Assembly (NCBI RefSeq): GCF_018918155.1
Contig: NZ_JAHLPY010000010.1
Location: 1 to 64,000, forward strand
Source: Anaerostipes sp. MSJ-23
GTDB taxonomy: Bacteria; Bacillota; Clostridia; Lachnospirales; Lachnospiraceae
Reading direction: 5' to 3'
Length of the DNA: 64,000 bases
Part shown: piece after piece, positions 18,430 to 24,907 of the stretch
Layout of the letters: each line of letters opens with the position of its first letter
Position numbering within the stretch: the stretch's first letter is position 1
The notes under the pieces: generated by a model
Database searches by the model: none
What the model was told of the DNA's origin: nothing
What the model saw: only the letters and a program-made list of their open reading frames with translations
Position numbers and translations under genes: made by a program

Positions 18430-18502
18430 TGCACCAGGCGGGAGTCGAACCCGCGGCCAACAGCTTCGGAGGCTGCCACTCTATCCACTGAGTTACTGGT
18501 AC
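18430..18502 (-). tRNA. tRNA-Arg (anticodon CCG)
   Basis: A 73-nt cloverleaf. The acceptor arm GTACCAG/CTGGTGC includes one U-G pair and the discriminator is A. The anticodon stem GCAGC/GCTGT encloses loop CTCCGAA, giving anticodon CCG (Arg, codon CGG). The T arm carries GGTTCGACTCC. No 3' CCA is encoded, so it must be added by CCA transferase. Confidence 0.95.
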
Positions 18503-18574
18503 TTGTATTTTATTGTTATTAAAAAAATTTCATTAAATAAAAAGATAATCCATGGTTATCCACGGATTATAAAA

Positions 18575-18658
18575 TGCCGATGGTGGGACTCGAACCCACA
18601 CGTCCATAAGAACAACAGATTTTGAGTCTGTCTCGTCTGCCAGTTCCGACACATCGGC
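18575..18658 (-). tRNA. tRNA-Leu (anticodon CAA)
   Basis: An 84-nt tRNA with the long variable arm expected for leucine. Acceptor arm GCCGATG/CATCGGC, anticodon stem ACAGA/TCTGT, loop CTCAAAA, hence anticodon CAA (codon UUG). CCA is not encoded. It lies 72 bp upstream of tRNA-Arg in the same direction and shares its promoter. Confidence 0.95.
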
Positions 18659-18686
18659 GTATCCAATTATTTTTTCGACCTCAGAT

Positions 18687-18715
18687 ATAATACCATTAAA
18701 TAACATAACTGTCAA
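18687..18715 (-). promoter_or_regulatory. Strong promoter of the tRNA-Leu/tRNA-Arg operon
   Basis: A consensus TTGACA (18710-18715) and TATTAT (18687-18692) at 17-bp spacing, about 30 bp upstream of the tRNA-Leu 5' end on the minus strand. Confidence 0.8.
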
Positions 18716-18760
18716 CAAAAAAATAAAATTTTATTATTTTTATTTTTTAAAAGTACAATT

Positions 18761-18797
18761 GATGTGATATCCTCCTTACAAAAAACGGTATCACATC
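18761..18797 (-). terminator. Hairpin after the permease pseudogene, weak terminator
   Basis: GATGTGATA (18761-18769) pairs with TATCACATC (18789-18797). On the minus strand it is followed by AATTGTACTTTT, so the U-tract is poor. It is placed as the terminator of the decayed permease gene. Confidence 0.45.
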
Positions 18798-18832
18798 ATT
18801 GACTCATATACATATATTTAAATGATTCACTA

Positions 18833-19896
18833 TTAAGATTTTTTAGGCAGCACCAAACTAAGAATCAAGGATACTACAAAAACTCCTGCTACTGCATTCC
18901 CATTAAAGATATCTCCAACTTCTTTTGGAAACATTGAAAAAAAGTTTCCAGATGTCTGTGTAAGACCCACTCCAATACAAAACGCTAAAGATACAATAAC
19001 CATCGTACGATCATCAAATTCACATTCCTTTAACATTTTAATTCATACATAATTGATCCAAACATCATAACAGTGCACCCACCTAAAACTGCCTGCGGAA
19101 TCGAATAATGCCCCAAGTGGTGGAAACAAAGAAGCCAAAATTAAAATCAGAGCCCCCATTAGAATCGTAAAACGGTTGATTACCCCCGTCATTGTGACAA
19201 GGCCAACATTTTGACTAAATGATGTTAATGGGAGGCATCCAAAACAGGCAGAAATCGCACTAGAAAACCCATCTACTGCCAAAGATCCCTGTAATTCTTC
19301 CATTTTAATATCACGCTTTAATGCGCCTGTACAAACAGCAGTTGTTGCACCGGTCGTTTCTGCTGCCGATACAAGGAATACGATCGCAATTGTAAAAAAA
19401 GCTCCAATATTAAATATCGGCTTATGATTCGCAAGAAATACTAGTTTTGGAATGCTAAAAACTCCAACTTGCTGAATTGTTTTCGAAATTCCGGAAAAAT
19501 TAACTAAAGGAGCTATTCCCGTTACTGTAAAAACAATAGAAAGCAAATATCCAAGTACCAAACCGACTAAAACATTTAAGTTTTTATAAATGCCTTTTAG
19601 CAAATATCTAGATACTAAACAAATAAAATTTTCCAGATGGGATATAACTGAAGGCATGTACCAATCCCTGCGACAAACATCGCACATTGAAGTATCTGCG
19701 TAATTTCTGCAGAAGTTAAATGATTATTAGTCCCACGTACAAAAGCCGCACTACATACAATCAATACTGGGGCAAGATTTGATACAAACATTGCCAGTAC
19801 ATGCTGCAAGCCAAATGGAATCGCCTTTGATAAAGGAACTCTTCCATTCAGCCTATAAATATTTTCTACACTGACATGATCTTTTTGATTTTTCAT
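18833..19896 (-). pseudogene. Purine/xanthine permease (NCS2 family), broken by several lesions
   Basis: Three reading-frame pieces together make a shortened nucleobase:cation symporter-2. The first (19896-19615) begins MKNQKDHVSVENIYRLNG and has the conserved FGLQHVLAMFVSNLAPVL. After LQLYPIWK the frame breaks and roughly 100 residues of the family sequence are missing before YLLKGIYKNLNVLVG. The second piece includes FLVSAAETTGATTAVC and GCLPLTSFSQNVG. Near 19107 a 5-nt deletion, apparently one copy of a CGATT repeat, shifts the frame again. A one-nucleotide loss in an A-run near 19040 precedes the last piece (19036-18833), which ends LVLPKKS. RBS and start are intact, suggesting fairly recent decay. 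Confidence 0.88.
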
Positions 19897-19969
19897 TTTA
19901 AAATCCTTTCCTTTTTCTTATTTTTTACTTTGTCATTTTTTGTAAGTAAATACAACTGCAGAGATTTCC

Positions 19970-20022
19970 TATAATTTTTGACATTCAAAGAAAAAAGAAT
20001 TAAAATGAAAAATCTAAGGAGG
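19970..20022 (+). promoter_or_regulatory. -10 element and ribosome site of the thioesterase gene
   Basis: TATAAT (19970-19975) lies upstream of AAGGAGG (20016-20022), which is 9 nt before the ATG at 20032 and decides that start over an in-frame ATG further upstream. No convincing -35 box is seen at 16-18 bp. Confidence 0.55.
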
Positions 20023-20031
20023 CCTTTATTT

Positions 20032-20445
20032 ATGGAACATATTTCAAAAATTGAAGTTCGTTATGCAGAAACCGATCAAATGGGAATTGCACATCACAGC
20101 AATTATCCCATTTGGTTCGAGGTAGCGAGAACCGATTTTATCAAAGCTGCAGGGATTTCTTATACCAATGTGGAAAAAGAAGGAATTATTTTACCGTTAA
20201 CCAGTTTGGAATGCAAATATAAAAAAGCAGCTTTTTACGAAGATCAACTAGAAATCCATGCTAAACTTACAAAATTAACTCCAGTACGTGTAGAATTTAC
20301 TTATCATGTAACTAGAGGAGATGATCTAATCGCTGTTGGAAAAACCGGACACGGAATGGTAAGTAAAGATCTACATCCGATTAATGTAAAAAAAGAACAT
20401 CCAGATCTTTACCAAATGTTTTCATCTGTATTAGAGACGGCTTAA
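20032..20445 (+). CDS. Acyl-CoA thioesterase (4HBT/YbgC hotdog family)
   Basis: A 137-residue hotdog-fold thioesterase. The catalytic region YAETDQMGIAHHSNYPIWFE, with the conserved Asp followed by G and H-x-N-Y, is typical of YbgC-type enzymes that hydrolyse acyl-CoA esters; the substrate is unknown. The start is set by the AAGGAGG. Its last 15 bp overlap, tail to tail, the 3' end of the truncated rlmH, so whatever event placed this gene here may have removed the RlmH tail. Confidence 0.88.
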   Translation: MEHISKIEVRYAETDQMGIAHHSNYPIWFEVARTDFIKAAGISYTNVEKEGIILPLTSLECKYKKAAFYEDQLEIHAKLTKLTPVRVEFTYHVTRGDDLIAVGKTGHGMVSKDLHPINVKKEHPDLYQMFSSVLETA

Positions 20446-20877
20446 CTGCTCAGTTAAAATGACTCTCATCAACTGATGAGGAAATGTCATCTGACTGAAG
20501 CTTAATTTCAGATTAGAACGAGATACAACTTGTTTGGAAAGTCCTAAAGAACCACCAATGATAAATGTGACACATGGAATCGACTGTCGTTTCCACTGTG
20601 TCCATTTTTTTACAAAACTTTCGCTAGAAAGAGGTGTACCTTCAATACAAAGTACGACTATTAGACTTTCTTCAGGAATTTTTGCAAGAATTCTTTTTCC
20701 TTCTAATTCTTTAATTTTCATATTTTCTTTTTCCCCGGCATGATCTGGTGTCTGTTCATCTGCAAGTTCAATTACTTCAAATGAATACTTTTTTTGAATC
20801 TCTTTCGCATATGTATCCATCAACTCTCTTAAATAACCTTCTTTTAATTTTCCAACACAAATGATCTGTATTTTCAT
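20431..20877 (-). CDS. rlmH: RlmH 23S rRNA (pseudouridine-1915-N3)-methyltransferase, lacking the C-terminal tail
   Basis: A 148-residue SPOUT methyltransferase; the family is about 155-160 residues. The SAM-binding loop IIGGSLGLS (106-114) and the knot segment MTFPHQLMRVILTEQL (130-145) are intact. The protein then ends SRL, where the family continues with YRA and a tail ending in YHK or YHR. None of the downstream frames encodes that tail; the DNA past the stop is thioesterase coding sequence. The tail is known to supply catalytic residues to the partner subunit, so a homodimer should be inactive. A paralog that keeps the tail is at 15781-16194. A strong AAGGAGG ribosome site precedes the ATG. 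Confidence 0.9.
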   Translation of the reverse strand: MKIQIICVGKLKEGYLRELMDTYAKEIQKKYSFEVIELADEQTPDHAGEKENMKIKELEGKRILAKIPEESLIVVLCIEGTPLSSESFVKKWTQWKRQSIPCVTFIIGGSLGLSKQVVSRSNLKLSFSQMTFPHQLMRVILTEQLSRL

Positions 20878-20900
20878 AATATTCTTTTTCCTCCTTAAAG

Positions 20901-20931
20901 AAAAAAACTGTTACAGTTCCCTGCAACAGTT
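20901..20931 (-). terminator. Terminator between the BFD-like gene and rlmH
   Basis: AACTGTT (20906-20912) pairs with AACAGTT (20925-20931) on top of a smaller inner helix, and seven T follow on the minus strand. It lies between the Fe-S protein stop and the rlmH ribosome site. Confidence 0.75.
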
Positions 20932-20938
20932 CTTATTG

Positions 20939-21115
20939 TTATCCTTTTAATTCGCTGAGCAAATCTTCAATCTCATCGATACACGCTCCACAAATCGTTC
21001 CTGCTCCTGTTAAATCTTTAACCGCATCAATTGTTGTCGCACCTTCTTCATAAGCATCCATAATCTGTCCTACCGTAACATCTAGACATGGGCAAATAAT
21101 TTGTTCTCGATCCAT
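20939..21115 (-). CDS. Small BFD-like [2Fe-2S] protein
   Basis: A 58-residue protein. It begins MDREQIICPCLDVTVGQI and ends near ICGACIDEIEDLL. The four cysteines C8, C10, C42 and C45 match the CxC...CxxC pattern of bacterioferritin-associated ferredoxin (BFD)-like domains, which bind a [2Fe-2S] cluster. Such domains occur alone or fused to oxidoreductases and NifU/NirB proteins. No bacterioferritin gene is nearby, so the partner is unknown. AAAGGAGG precedes the ATG by 7 nt. Confidence 0.85.
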   Translation of the reverse strand: MDREQIICPCLDVTVGQIMDAYEEGATTIDAVKDLTGAGTICGACIDEIEDLLSELKG

Positions 21116-21160
21116 CCTAATACCTCCTTTCCAAAGGTATTATTCTCATTTTTTTCTGCT

Positions 21161-22300
21161 CTATACACTGTTGATTATTTTTTCAAGATTTTTCTTTTGA
21201 ATTTGTTTATTTACAATTTCCGTCAGTATCTGATATAAAACAGAACAAAATGGAATGCTAAAAATCATTCCAACAATTCCAGCAATATTTCCGCCAATTG
21301 TAACAGCCACAAGTACCCAAATCGATGGAAGACCTACAGAATTTCCAACAACATGTGGATAGATAACATTTCCTTCAAACTGCTGCACAACAACAAACAT
21401 AATTAGAAATACTATGGATTGTTTCCAGGCTACTGTAAGAATTAAGAAAAAACCTACCCAACATCCAATAAATCCTCCGATAATCGGAACCAATGAAGTT
21501 ACTCCAATAAATACTGCAATTAAAATTGCATATGGAATTTTAAGAAATTTCATAGATACAAAAATTAACATTCCAAGAATAAATGCTTCCAGACATTGAC
21601 CAGATAAGAAATTAGAAAATGCCTGGTTAGAAAGTCTTCCAATTCTTATCATATATTTTACAATTCTCTGAGGTATAAAAGCAAAAAGCAGCTTTTTCAC
21701 CTGATGAGAAAGTTTTTCTTTTTGAAGCAATGCATTCAATGCAAAAACAAAACCCAATGCAAAATTTATGACAACTTGAACCGCCGTAGAAATGACACTA
21801 ACTGTCGAATTTAAAATGCTTGTCGCCCATGTTTGCAAAAAATCCATAATCTCACCAGAAATTTTATTCCAATCCATATCAATCTCCGCAATATATTTAT
21901 GTACTGTTGGATATTTTTCAGAAGTTGTATCTAAAAACTTTTGCAATGTATTTATGGAATCTGGAATATTATTCGACAACTTATAAAGAGTTCCCGCAAG
22001 TTCCGGAATAATTAATCCACAAACTAAAATAATCACACCCAAAATACAAACTAGTGCCGAAATTAAACTAAAAGCTCTTTTCCCCTTTTTTAATTTCCCA
22101 AAAACTTTATTTTCAAAAAAGCGCATAGGAACGTTAATAATAAAAGCTAAACATCCGCCTAAAATAAATGGAAAAGCTACGGATGAAGCATAAAAAAATC
22201 CATGTGCTACATATTGCAAATGATTTAGGGCAAAATAAAGGACAATGCCAAATGTAATCAAAATAAATGGTTTCTTATCATGCTCTTTAAAAAATTTCAT
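21161..22300 (-). CDS. AI-2E family (TqsA/YdiK-like) permease
   Basis: A 379-residue membrane protein of the AI-2E transporter superfamily, with about eight helices and the late GVTSLVPIIGGFIGCWVG region that marks the family. Members include exporters and Na+/H+ antiporters, so quorum-signal transport should not be assumed. The ATG at 22300 is chosen because AAAGGAG lies 6-7 nt upstream; the frame extends further 5' to an ATG without an SD. It is downstream of the 6S RNA locus. Confidence 0.87.
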   Translation of the reverse strand: MKFFKEHDKKPFILITFGIVLYFALNHLQYVAHGFFYASSVAFPFILGGCLAFIINVPMRFFENKVFGKLKKGKRAFSLISALVCILGVIILVCGLIIPELAGTLYKLSNNIPDSINTLQKFLDTTSEKYPTVHKYIAEIDMDWNKISGEIMDFLQTWATSILNSTVSVISTAVQVVINFALGFVFALNALLQKEKLSHQVKKLLFAFIPQRIVKYMIRIGRLSNQAFSNFLSGQCLEAFILGMLIFVSMKFLKIPYAILIAVFIGVTSLVPIIGGFIGCWVGFFLILTVAWKQSIVFLIMFVVVQQFEGNVIYPHVVGNSVGLPSIWVLVAVTIGGNIAGIVGMIFSIPFCSVLYQILTEIVNKQIQKKNLEKIINSV

Positions 22301-22402
22301 TTGTATCTCCTTTTTTATATATTCAAATATCCCCTGACATCCTTCTGCCATCTGTCAAAGGCTTTTTTTGAAATCAAATTAAAATTCCAAAAGAAAATAT
22401 TG

Positions 22403-22432
22403 AAAGGGAGCCCTGCTATGCAGTCTCCCTTT
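22403..22432. terminator. Terminator hairpin at the 3' side of the 6S RNA locus
   Basis: AAAGGGAG (22403-22410) and CTCCCTTT (22425-22432) with an inner CTGC/GCAG helix. T-rich tracts occur on both strands, stronger on the plus strand. Confidence 0.75.
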
Positions 22433-22439
22433 TTTCTCT

Positions 22440-22629
22440 TTAGTTACGCCCAGAATGCCGGTCTCGCAATTTTGACGCCTAGCAGAGCTAGGTGGGTTTT
22501 CTCGACAAACCTTCTGCCGTCCCCGCCAAAATGAGGGCGTGACATCCAGTTTGTTATATGAAATCCCTTGATAAATAAATGTAGGTTCAAAATAGCAAGT
22601 TATCGTACACCCCAGGTCGTATTTCATTT
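22440..22629 (-). ncRNA. ssrS: Probable 6S RNA
   Basis: A non-coding, highly structured transcript of about 190 nt expected on the minus strand. CUUGCUAUUUUG near the 5' end pairs with CAAAAUUGCGAG near the 3' end to make a closing stem. Then an unpaired A/U-rich strand containing GAACCUACAUUUAUUU forms one side of a large bubble, and AACAAAC/GGUUUGU and CCUAGC/GCUAGG helices fill the distal arm. This is the open-promoter mimic layout of 6S RNA, which binds the sigma-A holoenzyme. The sequence also looks like clostridial 6S as I remember it. Exact ends are approximate. Confidence 0.7.
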
Positions 22630-22635
22630 ATACCT

Positions 22636-22664
22636 ATTATACGTTAAGTATGCATCTTTTTCAA
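22636..22664 (-). promoter_or_regulatory. Near-consensus promoter of the 6S RNA
   Basis: TTGAAA (22659-22664) and a perfect TATAAT (22636-22641) are separated by 17 bp on the minus strand, predicting a start near 22629. No ORF with a ribosome site follows, as expected for an RNA gene. Confidence 0.85.
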
Positions 22665-22683
22665 GTCACTTATGCAGAAAATT

Positions 22684-23274
22684 CTACTTTATATGAATCG
22701 TATTCGTTTTTTCAAACGGAGAAATCTTATCATAACCGCTAATATCTCGCTTTAAATCGGCTTTTAAATAACGAAATGTATAATCTTCTCCTTTTTTTGC
22801 ATACATGACAAGAAGCCTTGTGAGGTATTTTCTCGATGCATCATTCATGATGGATCCACCGATTCCATGTTCAAAATATTTTAAAGGATCTTCTTTTTTA
22901 AACTTCTTTCCATTATAAATCTTACCGGCACTAATTCGGTCTACAAACATTTCTGCCATATACTTTTTCGGGATCTTCATGCCTACTAAACCCTTTTTGG
23001 AAGGATCCAAACTATAATCAATCCAGTATTCAAAATGATGCTTGTTCCTTCCTTTATGATGAAGCCATGCCATGGATACTCCTTTTTTGAGACGTTCCCT
23101 GTTATTTGGGCTTGCCGTTCCTTGATAATAGATCACCCCTGGAATAAATTCCGTCGGAGAATATTTTGACATATCATGCATAATACCTTGATAATAAAGT
23201 CCGAGTCGAAAACATCCTTTGGCAACCAATAGTTTATGTTTTGTAATTGTCTTAAAATGTCCAAGAATATTCAT
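22684..23274 (-). CDS. DUF5662 family protein
   Basis: A 196-residue soluble protein of a family common in Firmicutes and described only as DUF5662. It is rich in histidines in HD-like positions: a start HFKTITKHK, then HDMSKYSPTEF near residue 33, WLHHKGRNKHHFEYW in the middle and YFEHGIGGSIMN later. These could form a metal site, but no activity is established. It is monocistronic, with a likely -10 (TATGAT) upstream. Confidence 0.75.
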   Translation of the reverse strand: MNILGHFKTITKHKLLVAKGCFRLGLYYQGIMHDMSKYSPTEFIPGVIYYQGTASPNNRERLKKGVSMAWLHHKGRNKHHFEYWIDYSLDPSKKGLVGMKIPKKYMAEMFVDRISAGKIYNGKKFKKEDPLKYFEHGIGGSIMNDASRKYLTRLLVMYAKKGEDYTFRYLKADLKRDISGYDKISPFEKTNTIHIK

Positions 23275-23364
23275 TCACACACTGCTCCTAAATTTTAATT
23301 CCTTCAACTTCTATTATCATAGCAAAAACTTCGGCTAATGAAAAGCCTATTTTTTGACAAAAAA

Positions 23365-23395
23365 CAGTATTTCGGTCAAAAAGCCCGAAATACTG
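23365..23395 (-). terminator. Terminator after gltD
   Basis: CAGTATTTCGG (23365-23375) and CCGAAATACTG (23385-23395) form a perfect 11-bp stem followed on the minus strand by TTTTTT. Confidence 0.92.
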
Positions 23396-23408
23396 CTATA
23401 AATTTTTC

Positions 23409-24896
23409 TTATAAATTTGTATAACCCATTAGCTGATAATCAACTTCTCTTGCCGCATCTCTTCCTTCGCGGATTGCCCATACCACAAGAGACTGTCCTC
23501 TATGCATATCTCCTGCAACAAAAACATTTTTTACATTCGTTGCAAATTTTCCAGGTTCTGTCGCTACATTTGTTCTTTCGGTTACTTTTACACCAAAGGC
23601 ATCTGTTACATAAGATTCACTGCCAAGGAATCCCGCTGCAATTAATACCAGATCTGCAGGTACTTCTTTTTCAGATCCTGCAACCGGAACCATAGCCATT
23701 CTTCCTGTTTTTTCGTCCTTCTTACTTTCTAAAGAAACAAGAACCGCCTTACAAACCTCTCCTTTTTTATTCATCTTAAACTCTTTTACAGTTGTCTGAT
23801 AAATCCGTGGATCATGTCCAAAAACTGCAATTGCTTCTTCCTGACCATAATCTGTTTTGCAGATTCTAGGCCATTCTGGCCATGGATTATTCTCTGCTCT
23901 CTGATCCGGAAGCTTTGGCATCATTTCAAGCTGTGTGACACTCTTTGCTCCATGACGAATTGATGTTCCAACACAGTCATTTCCTGTATCACCACCACCA
24001 ATAACAATCACATTTTTCCCTTTTGCAGAAATATATTTATGATCTTTCAAATCTGAATCTAACAAACTTTTTGTTGTTGATTTCAGAAAATCAACAGCAA
24101 AATAAATTCCTTTTGCTTCTCTTCCAGGAACTTCAATATTTCTTGGATGAGAAGAACCACAAGCAAGAATAACTGCATCATAATCTTTCTTTAATTGCTC
24201 AGGCTTGATATCCTTTCCAACATTTGTATTGGCCACAAAATGAATTCCTTCTTCTTCCATGATTTTTAATTTACGTTCAATGATATGTTTTTCCAGTTTC
24301 ATATTTGGAATTCCATACATCAAAAGTCCGCCGAAACGATCTGAACGCTCATAAACTGTTACCTCATGTCCTCGCTTATTTAAAGAATTGGCTGCAGATA
24401 ATCCAGATGGACCGGAACCAATCACTGCAATTTTCTTTCCCGTACGCGATTTTGGAGGCATTGCTTTTGCAAGTCCATTGGCATATCCATATTCAACAAT
24501 ACTTAATTCATTTTGCTTTGAGCAGACTGGATTTCCATCCAGTCCACATGTACATGCGTTTTCACAAAGAGCCGGGCAGACACGTCCTGTAAATTCAGGA
24601 AACGGATTTGTCTTTTTCAGTCTACGATATGCTTGTTTCCAATTTCCTGTACAAATTAGGTCATTCCATTCCGGAACAAGATTGTTTAACGGACATCCAG
24701 ATGCCATTCCATTCAACAGCACTTGGCCGGACTGACAAAATGGTACTCCACAATCCATACATCTGGCTCCCTGTTTCTGTTGTTCTTCTTTTGAAAGAGG
24801 AACATGAAATTCATTAAAATGTTTAATTCGTTCTTTTGGAGATTCTGCTTTGGCATCTTCTCTTGCATATTCTAAAAATCCAGTTGGCTTTCCCAT
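23409..24896 (-). CDS. gltD: Glutamate synthase [NADPH] small chain
   Basis: A 495-residue flavoprotein that passes electrons from NADPH to the large subunit. The N-terminal Fe-S region carries ARCMDCGVPFCQSG and CPALCENACTCGLDG. An FAD-binding GSGPSGLSAANSL follows and then an NADPH-binding VIGGGDTGNDCVGT. The C-terminus has the GDMHRGQSLVVWAIREGR segment. It lies 11 bp after gltB and closes the operon. Confidence 0.97.
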   Translation of the reverse strand: MGKPTGFLEYAREDAKAESPKERIKHFNEFHVPLSKEEQQKQGARCMDCGVPFCQSGQVLLNGMASGCPLNNLVPEWNDLICTGNWKQAYRRLKKTNPFPEFTGRVCPALCENACTCGLDGNPVCSKQNELSIVEYGYANGLAKAMPPKSRTGKKIAVIGSGPSGLSAANSLNKRGHEVTVYERSDRFGGLLMYGIPNMKLEKHIIERKLKIMEEEGIHFVANTNVGKDIKPEQLKKDYDAVILACGSSHPRNIEVPGREAKGIYFAVDFLKSTTKSLLDSDLKDHKYISAKGKNVIVIGGGDTGNDCVGTSIRHGAKSVTQLEMMPKLPDQRAENNPWPEWPRICKTDYGQEEAIAVFGHDPRIYQTTVKEFKMNKKGEVCKAVLVSLESKKDEKTGRMAMVPVAGSEKEVPADLVLIAAGFLGSESYVTDAFGVKVTERTNVATEPGKFATNVKNVFVAGDMHRGQSLVVWAIREGRDAAREVDYQLMGYTNL

Positions 24897-24907
24897 AGTT
24901 TCCTCCT

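Noticed and set aside
18533-18718. Short minus-strand open reading frame of 61 codons
   Set aside because: It runs through tRNA-Leu and its promoter.
20032-20877. The short RlmH as a sequencing frameshift
   Set aside because: Neither alternative frame past EQLSRL encodes a YRA...YHK tail; the following DNA is intact thioesterase sequence, so a simple indel does not restore it.
21161-22300. AI-2 quorum-sensing exporter as a firm function
   Set aside because: The family name covers several unrelated transport activities and no luxS is near, so only the family was assigned.
22379-22627. 82-codon minus-strand reading frame in the 6S locus
   Set aside because: The RNA is strongly structured, has no ribosome site at the start, and the protein resembles nothing.
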